In this document: piece after piece, positions 39,783-49,391 of the stretch | How the letters are laid out: each line of letters begins with the position of its first letter | Numbering within the stretch: position 1 is the stretch's first letter | DNA from: Herminiimonas sp. KBW02 | GTDB lineage: Bacteria; Pseudomonadota; Gammaproteobacteria; Burkholderiales; Burkholderiaceae_D | Assembly (NCBI RefSeq): GCF_003852535.1 | Contig: NZ_QAJP01000008.1 | Span: 254,013 to 318,012 of the forward strand | Length of the DNA: 64,000 bases | Direction: 5' to 3' | Made by a program: the position numbers and the translations under genes | Notes under the pieces: model-generated | Databases searched by the model: none | What the model was told of the DNA's origin: nothing | The model's input: only the letters and a program-made list of their open reading frames with translations

Positions 39783-41318
39783 ATGACTACGCACAACGAC
39801 GACGCTGCAGCAGCGCTACCGCAAGACGAAAACAAAATCATCGCCGAGCGCCGCGCCAAGCTGAGCACCTTGCGTGAACAAGGTATCGCGTTCCCGAACG
39901 ACTTCCGTCCACAACATAAAGCAGCCGACCTGCACGCGCAGTACGACAGCAAGACGCGCGAAGAACTGGAAGCCGAGCCGGTCACCGTGACGCTGGCAGG
40001 CCGCATGATGTTGAAACGTGAAGCAGGCAAGAAAGCGGCATTCGCGACATTGCAGGATGCATCCGGACCGAAAGCCGATGGCCGTATCCAGATCTACGCA
40101 ACACTGGATCTGACCGGTGAAGCGGCGATGGCAGCACTGCATCACTACGATCTGGGCGACATCCTGGGCGTAGTCGGCACCCTGTTCAAAACCAAGACCG
40201 ACGAATTGACCATCAAGGTCAGCGAACTGCGTTTGCTGACCAAGTCGTTGCGTCCTTTGCCGGATAAATTCCACGGCCTGGCCGATCAGGAAACCAAGTA
40301 TCGCCAGCGTTACGTCGATCTGATCATGAATGAAGATACACGCCGTACCTTCAAGGCACGTACCGCTGCAATCGCATCGATACGTCGCTTCATGGCGGAG
40401 AACGAGTTCATGGAAGTCGAAACGCCTATGCTGCATACGATACCTGGCGGTGCTGCGGCCAAGCCTTTTGTGACGCATCACAATGCGCTCGACATGGAAA
40501 TGTTCTTGCGTATCGCACCTGAGCTGTACCTGAAACGCCTGGTCGTCGGCGGCTTTGATCGCGTATTTGAAATCAACCGTAACTTCCGCAATGAAGGCGT
40601 TTCGATACGCCACAATCCGGAATTCACGATGATGGAATTCTATGCGGCGTACACCGATTACAAATGGCTGATGGACTTCACCGAAGCCGTTATTCGTCAG
40701 GCTGCTATCGATGCGCACGGCACTGCAACACTGACCTACGGCGGTCGCGAACTGGATCTGGCCAAGCCATTCCATCGCCTGACCATCGTCGGCGCCATCA
40801 ATAAATACGCACCGCAATACAGCAACGAACAATTGCATGACGCAGAATTCATCAAGGCTGAACTGAAAAAATTCGGCGTCAAGCCACATGCACATTCCGG
40901 CCTCGGCGCACTGCAACTGGCACTGTTTGAAGAAACGGCAGAAGCGCAGCTGTGGGAGCCGACTTACATCATCGACTACCCGGTTGAAGTATCGCCACTG
41001 GCACGTGCTTCGGATACCGTCGAAGGCATCACCGAGCGCTTTGAGTTGTTCATGGTTGGTCGTGAAATCGCCAACGGCTTCTCCGAGTTGAATGACGCCG
41101 AAGACCAGGCAGCACGCTTCCAGGCACAGGTAGCCGCCAAGGATGCCGGCGATGAAGAAGCAATGTACTACGACGCTGATTACATCCGTGCACTGGAATA
41201 CGGCATGCCTCCGACCGGCGGCTGCGGTATCGGCATCGATCGCCTGATGATGATCATCACCGACTCGCCGAATATCCGCGATGTGCTGCTGTTCCCGCAC
41301 TTGCGTCGCGAAGACTAA
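39783..41318 (+). CDS. lysS: Lysyl-tRNA synthetase, class II
   Basis: 511 residues. The N-terminal OB anticodon-binding domain includes [22 protein letters not shown]. The class II catalytic core has motif 1 near [21 protein letters not shown], motif 2 [20 protein letters not shown] and motif 3 [11 protein letters not shown]. It charges tRNA-Lys. The ATG at 39783 is preferred over a TTG four codons upstream. It follows prfB by 56 bases. Confidence 0.97.
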   Translation: MTTHNDDAAAALPQDENKIIAERRAKLSTLREQGIAFPNDFRPQHKAADLHAQYDSKTREELEAEPVTVTLAGRMMLKREAGKKAAFATLQDASGPKADGRIQIYATLDLTGEAAMAALHHYDLGDILGVVGTLFKTKTDELTIKVSELRLLTKSLRPLPDKFHGLADQETKYRQRYVDLIMNEDTRRTFKARTAAIASIRRFMAENEFMEVETPMLHTIPGGAAAKPFVTHHNALDMEMFLRIAPELYLKRLVVGGFDRVFEINRNFRNEGVSIRHNPEFTMMEFYAAYTDYKWLMDFTEAVIRQAAIDAHGTATLTYGGRELDLAKPFHRLTIVGAINKYAPQYSNEQLHDAEFIKAELKKFGVKPHAHSGLGALQLALFEETAEAQLWEPTYIIDYPVEVSPLARASDTVEGITERFELFMVGREIANGFSELNDAEDQAARFQAQVAAKDAGDEEAMYYDADYIRALEYGMPPTGGCGIGIDRLMMIITDSPNIRDVLLFPHLRRED

Positions 41319-41334
41319 GTTTCTATCCGAAAAC

Positions 41335-41365
41335 AAAAAAGGACTGCTGCGGCAGTCCTTTTTTT
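41335..41365 (+). terminator. Terminator after lysS
   Basis: GGACTGC-TGCG-GCAGTCC hairpin preceded by six A and followed by seven T. Confidence 0.92.
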
Positions 41366-41502
41366 ATTGCGAGAAACTAAATGTTGTTTTCAGGTGTGTA
41401 TCGTTACATAGGCTTACATTTGACACAGGTTTCGGCTTTTTATTTAACTGGTGGCAGGCAATACTGCAGCTACTCGAACAATAACCACTAGCTGGGGGAA
41501 CC

Positions 41503-42159
41503 ATGGAAACGAACAACACAACTAGTCGCATACACCCGCTGATCGCCGCAGCTGCCGTCGCAGTACTGCTGGTCTGCCTGGTCGGGATCGCCGCAATGAC
41601 CGGCATGCTGCCCAGCTCAAACAGCTCGGGATCACAAAAAGAAGCGATCGCTGCGCTGGAAAAAGATGCAGCCGATAAAGCTGCTGCAGCACAAGCGGCG
41701 GAAGAGCGTGCCGACCAGGCGCGTCGTGAAGCAGATGAACGTCAGGCAGCTGCCGCCAAAGCTACGAAGCAGGCTCAGGCACGTGAAAACGCAAACAATA
41801 AGCTGGCACAAGCACCTGCCCAGGTTTGCGGCAACTGCGGTCGCATCGAATCGATACGTAGCGTACAAACTGCAGCCAAACCTAGCGGTGTCGGTATCGT
41901 CGGCGGCGCTGTAGTCGGCGGCTTGCTCGGTAACCAGATCGGTAACGGCAACGGCCGCAGCCTGGCAACCGTAGCTGGTGCCGTCGGTGGCGGTTATGCC
42001 GGTAACGAAATTGAAAAACATACCCGCACCACCACTACCTATGAAGTGCGCGTGCGTATGGATGATGGCCGTATCCGCACCTTCCCGTACAACAACCCAC
42101 CTAACTGGAGCAACGGTGATCCGGTTCGTGTAGTAGATGGTTATCTGCGTCCGCGTTAA
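41503..42159 (+). CDS. Glycine-zipper (2TM) surface-antigen-like protein
   Basis: 218 residues. An N-terminal hydrophobic anchor (AAAVAVLLVCLVGIAAM) is followed by an Ala-rich coiled coil (about 45-105), a CGNCGRIESI pair of Cys and the glycine zipper VGGAVVGGLLGNQIGNGNGR. The end RMDDGRIRTFPYNNPP-type segment is the SH3-like C-terminus of the 17-kDa antigen/SlyB-like family. These are envelope lipoproteins or anchored proteins. Here the anchor is an uncleaved helix with no lipobox. Function unclear. Confidence 0.8.
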   Translation: METNNTTSRIHPLIAAAAVAVLLVCLVGIAAMTGMLPSSNSSGSQKEAIAALEKDAADKAAAAQAAEERADQARREADERQAAAAKATKQAQARENANNKLAQAPAQVCGNCGRIESIRSVQTAAKPSGVGIVGGAVVGGLLGNQIGNGNGRSLATVAGAVGGGYAGNEIEKHTRTTTTYEVRVRMDDGRIRTFPYNNPPNWSNGDPVRVVDGYLRPR

Positions 42160-42173
42160 TCCTTGATGGCCAT

Positions 42174-42202
42174 AAAAAAAGCGACCTGCGGGTCGCTTTT
42201 TT
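42174..42202. terminator. Bidirectional terminator between the glycine-zipper gene and iscX
   Basis: GCGACC-TGCG-GGTCGC hairpin with seven A before and six T after. It can end both convergent transcripts, including the isc operon. Confidence 0.9.
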
Positions 42203-42228
42203 GTTGTCGGCTGAACCGACCGAAGAAA

Positions 42229-42423
42229 TTATTGCGCTTCTTCTATCCAAGCCATCTGGATTGCTTCGAGGATCTTTTCACCTGAATGATCGGGCGCATC
42301 ATCAAAACCGTCGAGCTCACAAACCCAGCGATGCAGATCCGTAAAACGTATCGTCAAAGGATCGATATCTGGGAATTTATCGTTCAATTCTTCCGCAATG
42401 CGGATGGTATCTGTCCATTTCAT
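42229..42423 (-). CDS. iscX: Fe-S assembly protein IscX
   Basis: 64 residues: MKWTDTIRIAEELNDKFPDI, DPLTIRFTDLHRWVCEL and an acidic helix ending in IQMAWIEEAQ. IscX binds IscS and iron and tunes sulfur transfer. It is the last gene of the isc operon, 23 bases after fdx. Confidence 0.94.
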   Translation of the reverse strand: MKWTDTIRIAEELNDKFPDIDPLTIRFTDLHRWVCELDGFDDAPDHSGEKILEAIQMAWIEEAQ

Positions 42424-42446
42424 CTCAGCTCTCCCGGGAATAAATT

Positions 42447-42785
42447 TTAGTGATTTTCGCTGGCATGATTAATTGTATAGCGTGGAATCTCGACCACCAG
42501 GTCTTCTTCCGCGACGATAGCCTGGCATGACAGACGCGATGACGCCTCCAGCCCCCAGGCCTTGTCCAGCAAATCCTCTTCAGTTTCACCGGCTTCGTTC
42601 AACGAAGAAAAGCCTTCGCGCACGATCACGTGGCAAGTCGTGCAGGCGCAGGATTTCTCGCAAGCATGTTCGATATCAATATCGTTTTCCAGCAGGACAT
42701 CACAGATCGACTTGCCTGCAGGCGCTTCTATCACGGCGCCGTCCGGGCACAAAGCATGGTGGGGAAGAACAACGATTTGGGGCAC
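42447..42785 (-). CDS. fdx: 2Fe-2S ferredoxin of the Isc system
   Basis: 112 residues. Cluster ligands CEKSCACTTCHV with a fourth Cys in RLSCQAIV; DLVVEIPRYTIN is the usual end. It supplies electrons for cluster assembly on IscU. It lies between hscA and iscX. Confidence 0.95.
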   Translation of the reverse strand: MPQIVVLPHHALCPDGAVIEAPAGKSICDVLLENDIDIEHACEKSCACTTCHVIVREGFSSLNEAGETEEDLLDKAWGLEASSRLSCQAIVAEEDLVVEIPRYTINHASENH

Positions 42786-42866
42786 TTGGTTTACCTCGAA
42801 AGTTTAAGTTTTAATGCGCACTGCTTAGCCTGACTACTCTTCATCCACCGGATGAAGGGCGATGTA

Positions 42867-44729
42867 TCAAATCTCGTCCAGTTTCTTGCCGGAAAGCGCA
42901 GTCCGCACACTGCGGTCCATACGACGTGCTGCGAATTCTTCCGTACCTTGCGCCAAAGCTTCCACAGCCGCCTTGATCGCATGGTGGTCGCTACCACTGC
43001 TGCTTTGCTGCACGGCAGCCAGCAAGCTGGTAACAGACTCGCGTTCCTCATCAGACAACAAGCCGCCATCTTCCGACAGCGCAGATTGTGTAGCCAGTAC
43101 GATGCGTTCGGCTTCTACCTGCTCTTCGCGCAAGGCACGCAAAGCCATGTCGACATCTGCCGACTTGAATGAATCCTGCAACATCTGAGCAATCTGGTCG
43201 TCTTCCAGGCCGTAGGATGGCTTGACGCTGATCGATGCTTCGACGCCGGAACGCAGTTCACGTGCGGAAACAGAGAGCAAGCCATCAGCATCCACCTGAT
43301 AGGTGACGCGTATGCGTGCCGCACCTGCTGCCATCGGCGGAATGCCGCGCAATTCAAAGCGTGCCAGAGAGCGGCAATCGCTCACCAGTTCACGTTCACC
43401 CTGCACGATATGCACCGCCATCGCGGTCTGGCCATCCTTGAAGGTGGTGAATTCCTGCGCACGCGCGCATGGAATGGTCGAGTTACGTGGGATGACTTTT
43501 TCCACCAGGCCGCCCATGGTTTCGATACCGAGCGACAAAGGAATCACATCCAGCAACAGCCAGTCGTCGCCTGCTGCACGATTACCAGCCAGCAAATTGG
43601 CTTGCACCGCGGCGCCAAGCGCCACGACTTTATCCGGATCAATATTCGCCAGCGGCGTGGCCTGGAAAAACTCACCGACCGCTTTGCGGATATGCGGCAT
43701 GCGTGTTGCACCACCCACCATCACGACGCCATCGACGTCATCTACGGTCAGGTCAGCATCGCGCAATGCTTTCTTGGTAGGCGTAATGGTCTTCGCCACC
43801 AGATGCTGCGTCATTTTGACAAACTCTTCAGCCGTCACTGTCAGATGCACCTCTTCGCCCGAACCCAGCGCCGCGTCTATGCGTGTTTCTGCCTTGGTCG
43901 ACAGCAATTCTTTCGCTTCACGCGACTTCACCATCAGGACGCTGAGGTCTTCATCGGACAAAGGCGACAGTTTGGCTTGTTCGATGATCCAGCACAGCAG
44001 GCGATGGTCGAAATCGTCACCACCCAGTGCGGAATCGCCACCGGTAGACAGGACTTCAAATACGCCCTTGGTCAGTTTGAGTATCGATACGTCGAAGGTA
44101 CCGCCGCCCAGATCGTAGACTGCGAACACGCCTTCAGAGCCATTATCGAGGCCATAGGCAATCGCAGCTGCCGTCGGCTCATTCAGCAGACGCAAGACGT
44201 TCAGACCAGCCAGCTTGGCTGCATCCTTGGTCGCCTGGCGTTGTGCATCATCGAAATACGCGGGCACGGTAATCACCGCACCGACCAGCTCATCGCCCAG
44301 CGCATCTTCGGCCTGCTGACGCAAAGTAGCGAGGATCTCAGCCGAAATTTCTACCGGGCTTTTGACACCGGCCACAGTTTTCAACTGCACCATGCCCGGT
44401 GTGTCGAGGAAATCGTAAGGCAGGTTTTCGACGTAGGCGATGTCTTTCAAACCACGGCCCATGAAACGCTTGACCGACGCTACCGTGTTTTTTGGATCAG
44501 TATTTTGTGCTGCCAGCGCCTTGTAACCGATTTGCGCGTGACCGTTCTTCATGTAGTGCACGACGGACGGCAGCAAGGCGCGCCCTTCTTCATCGGTCAA
44601 TACTTCAGGAATACTGTTGCGCACTGTCGCGACCAGAGAATTGGTAGTACCGAGATCAATACCGACTGCCAGCCGATGTTGATGCGGCGCAGTAGACATG
44701 CCGGGTTCGGCGATTTGAAGAAGAGCCAT
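42867..44729 (-). CDS. hscA: Fe-S cluster chaperone HscA
   Basis: 620 residues, Hsp70 type. ATPase motifs: [46 protein letters not shown] and [10 protein letters not shown]. The beta-sandwich substrate domain and helical lid follow. HscA with HscB recognises the LPPVK loop of IscU, and IscU here indeed has LPPVK. The 117-base gap from hscB is longer than elsewhere in the operon. Confidence 0.96.
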   Translation of the reverse strand: MALLQIAEPGMSTAPHQHRLAVGIDLGTTNSLVATVRNSIPEVLTDEEGRALLPSVVHYMKNGHAQIGYKALAAQNTDPKNTVASVKRFMGRGLKDIAYVENLPYDFLDTPGMVQLKTVAGVKSPVEISAEILATLRQQAEDALGDELVGAVITVPAYFDDAQRQATKDAAKLAGLNVLRLLNEPTAAAIAYGLDNGSEGVFAVYDLGGGTFDVSILKLTKGVFEVLSTGGDSALGGDDFDHRLLCWIIEQAKLSPLSDEDLSVLMVKSREAKELLSTKAETRIDAALGSGEEVHLTVTAEEFVKMTQHLVAKTITPTKKALRDADLTVDDVDGVVMVGGATRMPHIRKAVGEFFQATPLANIDPDKVVALGAAVQANLLAGNRAAGDDWLLLDVIPLSLGIETMGGLVEKVIPRNSTIPCARAQEFTTFKDGQTAMAVHIVQGERELVSDCRSLARFELRGIPPMAAGAARIRVTYQVDADGLLSVSARELRSGVEASISVKPSYGLEDDQIAQMLQDSFKSADVDMALRALREEQVEAERIVLATQSALSEDGGLLSDEERESVTSLLAAVQQSSSGSDHHAIKAAVEALAQGTEEFAARRMDRSVRTALSGKKLDEI

Positions 44730-44846
44730 ATTCGTTTGTAACTTATCTCAAGATGGGATGATGGTCATACTCCGGCCATCATCGTTAGCGCGTGATTGCT
44801 CGCTACGCGCATTAATCGGTTTTACTGCACTCGATGTACTGCCAAA

Positions 44847-45362
44847 TCAATCCGGCAAGGCATCCAATGCATAAGAAACTTCTTCGGCAAATTTTTCCAG
44901 GAACATCAGCTGGCGCACCAGTCCGGCCGCCTGCGTAAAGTCATCGGCATCCAGCAAGGTACTTATTTCGGTTACCGTGGTTTTACGTGCCGCGCGGATT
45001 GCGCTGTCCAGTTCGTCCAGCTCATCGCTGCTTTTGTGTGCGCGTGCATCGTCCAGTGCTTCGCGCCACTCCATTTGCTGCATCAGGAATTCAACCGGCA
45101 TTGCGGTATTGGATTCGACCTGCAGATCGACGCCGTTCAGTTCACACATGTAAGCCGCGCGCTTGAACGGGCTCTTTAGTGTCTGATAGGCCTCATTCGC
45201 ACGGGTCGCCCACTGCATCGCCACGCGCTTTTCGGCGTCCGACGCATGCGCAAACTTATCAGGGTGAACCTGACCCTGCACGCTGTGATACGCACCATCC
45301 AGTGCCTTCAGGTCGACGGCAAAGCGCTGCGGCAGGTGGAAGAGTTCGAAGTGATTTTGCAT
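44847..45362 (-). CDS. hscB: Fe-S co-chaperone HscB
   Basis: 171 residues. The N-terminal J domain has the HPDKF motif (QGQVHPDKFAHASDAEK). The C-terminal three-helix bundle binds IscU. It stimulates HscA ATPase. Unlike the other isc genes, it is preceded by a terminator (45446-45478). Confidence 0.95.
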   Translation of the reverse strand: MQNHFELFHLPQRFAVDLKALDGAYHSVQGQVHPDKFAHASDAEKRVAMQWATRANEAYQTLKSPFKRAAYMCELNGVDLQVESNTAMPVEFLMQQMEWREALDDARAHKSSDELDELDSAIRAARKTTVTEISTLLDADDFTQAAGLVRQLMFLEKFAEEVSYALDALPD

Positions 45363-45445
45363 TCTTGTGCGCTGGCTATGGGCTGGCTTTTAGTGCGATG
45401 CAATTCGTCGCATCATGGAATACTCAGGGAATATCCGGTTTATTA

Positions 45446-45478
45446 AATAAAAAAGCCTGCGCACATTCGACAGGCTCT
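45446..45478 (-). terminator. Intra-operon terminator between iscA and hscB
   Basis: Read on the minus strand, AGCCTG pairs with CAGGCT around an 11-base loop, followed directly by six T and then an AT-rich stretch. It lies 50 bases after the iscA stop codon and about 85 bases before hscB. Confidence 0.8.
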
Positions 45479-45528
45479 CTCTAAAGAAGGCATTCCTGCC
45501 GGAGCGCACATGCTCCTGCAGCCAGCGA

Positions 45529-45852
45529 TCAAATACGGAAGCTTTCGCCGCAACCGCATTCATCCTTGACGTTCGGATTGCGGAATTTAAAACCTTCGTT
45601 CAGACCTTCACGTGCGAAGTCCAGCTCGGTACCGTCGATGTACGGCAAGCTTTTCGGATCGACAAAGACTTTGATGCCATGCGATTCAAACACGCTATCT
45701 TCATTGGCGCTTTCGTCCACATATTCCAGCTTGTAGGCCAGACCGGAACAACCGGTCGTGCGCACGCCGAAACGAAGGCCGATACCCTTGCCGCGCCGTT
45801 CCATGTAGCGAGTAATGTGCTTCGCTGCTTTTTCAGTCAGTGTAATTGCCAT
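45529..45852 (-). CDS. iscA: Iron-sulfur assembly protein IscA
   Basis: 107 residues, A-type carrier. [19 protein letters not shown] opens it and the three Cys are in [12 protein letters not shown] and DECGCGESF. It delivers clusters, mainly 4Fe-4S, to apo-proteins. Start set at MAITLTEK; the longer frame adds 21 residues lacking family resemblance. Confidence 0.95.
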   Translation of the reverse strand: MAITLTEKAAKHITRYMERRGKGIGLRFGVRTTGCSGLAYKLEYVDESANEDSVFESHGIKVFVDPKSLPYIDGTELDFAREGLNEGFKFRNPNVKDECGCGESFRI

Positions 45853-45931
45853 GATCTTTGCTCTAAAAGATTGTCCGGACTGTGCCACGCGCATCCGCAA
45901 GGACACGCGTCGCACAGACGCTTAAACAAGC

Positions 45932-46336
45932 TTAAGCCGCTTCTTTCGATTCAGCTACGCCGTGCTTGGTTTTGTAATCCAGCACTGCAGCCTTGATCGC
46001 ATCTTCTGCCAGAATCGAGCAGTGAATCTTGACTGGCGGCAAAGCCAGTTCTTCCGCGATTTGCGTGTTCTTGATCGACATTGCCTGATCCAGGGTTTTG
46101 CCTTTGACCCATTCGGTCACCAGCGACGACGAAGCAATCGCCGAGCCGCAGCCGTAGGTTTTGAACTTGGCATCCTGGATCACGCCGTCAGCGCCGACCT
46201 TGATTTGCAATTTCATTACATCGCCGCAAGCCGGCGCACCGACCATGCCGGTACCGATGGTTTCATCGCCTTTGTCGAAGGCACCCACGTTACGTGGATT
46301 TTCGTAGTGATCGAGAACTTTGTCTGAGTAAGCCAT
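45932..46336 (-). CDS. iscU: Fe-S cluster scaffold IscU
   Basis: 134 residues. The three cluster Cys are in GAPACGDVMKLQI, TYGCGSAIASS and KIHCSILAEDAI, and the HscA-recognition LPPVK sits just before the last. It is the scaffold on which IscS-derived sulfur and iron are assembled. Confidence 0.97.
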   Translation of the reverse strand: MAYSDKVLDHYENPRNVGAFDKGDETIGTGMVGAPACGDVMKLQIKVGADGVIQDAKFKTYGCGSAIASSSLVTEWVKGKTLDQAMSIKNTQIAEELALPPVKIHCSILAEDAIKAAVLDYKTKHGVAESKEAA

Positions 46337-46394
46337 TTTGATACTCCTTGTTAAGCCTAATTCCTGCCATTCAGCGACAGGAACGAGAACGATA

Positions 46395-47648
46395 TTAGTG
46401 CGCTGCCCATTGGATCGTGCTGATATCGATCCCGTCTTTATACATATCCCACAGCGGCGACAATTCGCGCAGCTTGTTGACTTTTTCCTTGATCAGCTTG
46501 ATCGTGAAATCCACGTCCTCTTCCGTCGTAAAGCGACCGAAAGTGAAACGAATCGAGCTGTGTGCCAATTCATCGCTGCGACCCAGCGCTCTCAATACAT
46601 AAGATGGTTCCAGACTGGCCGAAGTACAAGCCGAACCTGAAGAAACAGCCAGATCCTTGATCGCCATGATCAGCGACTCGCCTTCAACGTAGTTGAAGCT
46701 GACGTTGAGGTTATGCGGTACGCGGTGATCCATATCGCCGTTGATATAGACTTCTTCCATATCCATCAGGCCTTTGGCCAGACGGTCGCGCAAACCCTTG
46801 ATACGGACGAGTTCTTCATCCATTTCTTCGCGTGCAATACGGAAAGCTTCGCCCATGCCGACGATCTGGTGGGTAGCCAGCGTGCCCGAACGCAAGCCGC
46901 GCTCGTGGCCACCGCCGTGCATTTGCGCTTCGATACGGACGCGTGGTTTGCGACGTACGTACAAGGCACCGATACCTTTAGGACCGTAGGTTTTGTGTGC
47001 AGTAAATGTCATCAGGTCGACTTTGGATTTTTCCAGGTCGATCTTCACTTTGCCGGTTGCCTGTGCAGCGTCGCAATGGAAGATGATGCCCTTGCTGCGG
47101 CACAATTCGCCGATTTCATCGATAGGCTGAATCACTCCGATTTCATTGTTGACCAGCATCACGGAAACCAGGATGGTGTCAGGGCGGATCGCTTCAGCCA
47201 ATTGCTCGATGGTGATCAGGCCGTTGTCTTGTGGTTGCAGATAAGTTGCTTCAAAACCCTGGCGCTCCAGTTCACGCACGGTATCCAGCACAGCCTTGTG
47301 CTCGGTCTTTACCGTGATGATGTGCTTGCCCTTGGTCTTATAAAATTGTGCTGCGCCCTTGAGTGCGAGGTTGTTGCCTTCCGTTGCGCCCGAAGTCCAG
47401 ATGATTTCACGTGGGTCAGCGTTGACCAGTGCAGCGACTTGCTCACGCGCATCCTCAACTGCCTTCTCAGCCGTCCAGCCATACATATGGCTGCGCGAAG
47501 CCGGATTGCCGAACTGCTCACGCAGGTACGGAATCATTTTGTCAGCGACCCGTGGATCGATAGGCGTAGTCGCCGAATAATCCATATAAATCGGGAAATG
47601 CGGCGCCTTGATCGTATCAATCAGGCTTTTGTCTAACGGGGCGTTCAT
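46395..47648 (-). CDS. iscS: Cysteine desulfurase IscS
   Basis: 417 residues, fold-type I PLP enzyme. The PLP Lys is in [17 protein letters not shown] and the active-site Cys loop is [18 protein letters not shown] 19-residue N-terminal extension ([19 protein letters not shown]) precedes the usual start [15 protein letters not shown]. It supplies sulfur from cysteine for Fe-S clusters and tRNA thiolation. Confidence 0.97.
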   Translation of the reverse strand: MNAPLDKSLIDTIKAPHFPIYMDYSATTPIDPRVADKMIPYLREQFGNPASRSHMYGWTAEKAVEDAREQVAALVNADPREIIWTSGATEGNNLALKGAAQFYKTKGKHIITVKTEHKAVLDTVRELERQGFEATYLQPQDNGLITIEQLAEAIRPDTILVSVMLVNNEIGVIQPIDEIGELCRSKGIIFHCDAAQATGKVKIDLEKSKVDLMTFTAHKTYGPKGIGALYVRRKPRVRIEAQMHGGGHERGLRSGTLATHQIVGMGEAFRIAREEMDEELVRIKGLRDRLAKGLMDMEEVYINGDMDHRVPHNLNVSFNYVEGESLIMAIKDLAVSSGSACTSASLEPSYVLRALGRSDELAHSSIRFTFGRFTTEEDVDFTIKLIKEKVNKLRELSPLWDMYKDGIDISTIQWAAH

Positions 47649-47665
47649 CTTTTAAGCTCCAATAA

Positions 47666-48139
47666 TCAAACGGCTGCGTGGTTGCGGTGCACAACCACCA
47701 CGCATTGTTCAGAAATCTTTTGTTTTTGCTGGTCAACCAAATCTTTTAACGACACAGAATCGAGATAATCCACCATTTTCGCATTTAGCGTTGCCCACAG
47801 GTCGTGCGTCATGCAGCGGCCACCGTGTTCATGCTCAGGGCTGTGGCAGTTTTCCTTGCCACCGCACTGTGTTGCGTCCAGAGGTTCATCGACGGCAATA
47901 ATGATGTCTGCCACCGTCACGTCTTCTGCACGACGTGCCAGGTTGTAACCACCACCTGGTCCGCGCACGGACTCAACGATCTCATGACGGCGCAACTTGC
48001 CAAACAACTGCTCCAGATACGACAGCGAAATCTCTTGTCGCTGGCTGATTCCGGCGAGCGTGACCGGACCATTGTCCTGGCGCAATGCCAAGTCAATCAT
48101 TGCTGTTACAGCAAAACGTCCTTTAGTCGTCAAACGCAT
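47666..48139 (-). CDS. iscR: Fe-S cluster-sensing regulator IscR
   Basis: 157 residues, Rrf2 family. MRLTTKGRFAVTAMIDLAL forms the winged helix. Cluster ligands are the three Cys in CGGKENCHSPEHEHGGRC, followed by HDLW. Holo-IscR represses the isc operon and apo-IscR activates other genes. A matching operator lies in its own promoter (48200-48232). Confidence 0.96.
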   Translation of the reverse strand: MRLTTKGRFAVTAMIDLALRQDNGPVTLAGISQRQEISLSYLEQLFGKLRRHEIVESVRGPGGGYNLARRAEDVTVADIIIAVDEPLDATQCGGKENCHSPEHEHGGRCMTHDLWATLNAKMVDYLDSVSLKDLVDQQKQKISEQCVVVVHRNHAAV

Positions 48140-48199
48140 GAATCTTGCCTCCAGTGATCAACAGGAATGAATAAACCGAGTGGTTGATCGATTCACTCA

Positions 48200-48232
48200 A
48201 GTATAACAAACTTGACTGAATCTGTCAGGTAC
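48200..48232 (-). promoter_or_regulatory. iscR promoter with a type 1 IscR site
   Basis: On the minus strand, CTGACA (48228-48223) and TATACT (48205-48200) are 17 bases apart, a good sigma-70 promoter. The 25-bp segment 48208-48232 fits the type 1 IscR consensus (ATASYYGACTRWWWYAGTCRRSTAT) at 22 of 25 positions by my count and covers the -35 box. This supports repression of the isc operon by 2Fe-2S IscR. Confidence 0.85.
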
Positions 48233-48481
48233 CCGCTTTTTCCAATTTGCCGGGATACAACAAGGCTTTCCCGCCAACATTTCCAAGTCGATATTTTATA
48301 AGTCACCTGGCCTGACAACATTGACCAGCGTCACTAAGCCGGATATTGCATCGCAGAAAAATCAGGTTTTTATGCACCAGCAAATGGCCGCGTGATAGCC
48401 AGCCAGACGCATGCAAACCCGGGCCGCAACCGACCCCGAATCGCCAAATCCATCTCAAATATCATTAACTCAATGCACCAT
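48233..48481. other. Non-coding stretch between iscR promoter and tetR operators
   Basis: About 250 bases without a credible gene on either strand. No strong hairpin or repeat was recognised here. The regulatory sites of the tetR gene begin at 48482. Confidence 0.5.
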
Positions 48482-48497
48482 TTGAATGATTATTCAA
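48482..48497. promoter_or_regulatory. Distal TetR-type operator
   Basis: TTGAATGATTATTCAA, a perfect 6-4-6 inverted repeat. It matches the proximal site at 48586-48601 at 14 of 16 positions. The two sites are 104 bases apart, close to ten helical turns. Confidence 0.6.
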
Positions 48498-48579
48498 TCA
48501 ATTTAACTGGGTTTTCCAGAGCAAAGCCAAAAACATCAGCAATAGAAGGAAACGCATTTCACCATGGCTTATTACAAAT

Positions 48580-48609
48580 ATGACTTTGAACGAATATTCA
48601 ATTTATAAT
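48580..48609 (+). promoter_or_regulatory. tetR promoter with embedded proximal operator
   Basis: TATAAT at 48604-48609 with ATGACT at 48580-48585, spacer 18. The operator TTGAACGAATATTCAA (48586-48601) fills the spacer, so a bound repressor would block RNA polymerase. This suggests autoregulation of the tetR gene starting at 48653. Confidence 0.65.
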
Positions 48610-48652
48610 TGACCCTTCGTTAATTGACTGAAACTTCGTTTCGATATCTGCA

Positions 48653-49384
48653 ATGGCCACACGCATTTCCAAGACCCCGCAATCGCCTACCCAAAAAGCC
48701 GATAAAAAACGAATCGAAGTCCTCAAGGCAGCCGGCAAATGCTTCCGCAAAACCGGCTTCCACCAAACTTCCATGCAGCAAATCTGTGCTGAAACCGGCC
48801 TCGGTCCGGGTGCGGTGTATCGTTATTTCACTGGCAAGGAAGCCATCATTGAAGCGATGGTGGAAGATGAGCGCCGCCAGACCCGCGCCATGCTGCTGCA
48901 GATGCGCGATGCCGAATCACTACAACAAGCACTGAACAACACCACTCGGCTGTTTGCGGAACGGTATCGCGCAGGCGGCGACGCCAGCCTGATGACGGAA
49001 GTCTATGCAGAAGGTATGCGCAGTAAACGCGTAGGCACGGTGTTGCGCAAGATAGAAGCGGAATGGATCATGGGCCTGACCAACCTGTTGCGGGTTGCGC
49101 AGGCACGCGGACAAATGGATGCTTCACTGGATGCAGCGCAAACAGCCTTGTTCCTGACCGGGATGTGGGATGGGATGGTGATACGCCAGCATTTCCACGC
49201 GCATGATGATCAGCACGCGTTACCAGCGTTCTTTGAAACCATGATTTCGCGTCTGCTGACACGTGAAAGCAAACCGGAAAAACCAGGCAAAGCTGCAGCG
49301 ACGCAAGCCAATGCCGCCACTCCGGCGCATGAAGCTAAAGAGCTGGCAGAAGCTACCGACCTGCGCCAGCTCAGCCTGATTTAA
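48653..49384 (+). CDS. TetR/AcrR family transcriptional regulator
   Basis: 243 residues. The N-terminal HTH reads RIEVLKAAGKCFRKTGFHQT, then MQQICAETGLGPGAVYRYF. The C-terminal part is helical, with a long polar tail after about residue 200 rich in Lys, Pro and Ala. The ligand is unknown. It is divergent from iscR, has two operator copies upstream and is followed convergently by the UDG-like gene 7 bases away. Confidence 0.88.
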   Translation: MATRISKTPQSPTQKADKKRIEVLKAAGKCFRKTGFHQTSMQQICAETGLGPGAVYRYFTGKEAIIEAMVEDERRQTRAMLLQMRDAESLQQALNNTTRLFAERYRAGGDASLMTEVYAEGMRSKRVGTVLRKIEAEWIMGLTNLLRVAQARGQMDASLDAAQTALFLTGMWDGMVIRQHFHAHDDQHALPAFFETMISRLLTRESKPEKPGKAAATQANAATPAHEAKELAEATDLRQLSLI

Positions 49385-49391
49385 AACAACG

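Noticed and set aside
39816-41336. 506-codon open frame antisense to lysS
   Set aside because: Lysyl-tRNA synthetase motifs are complete on the plus strand and the antisense product has no domain.
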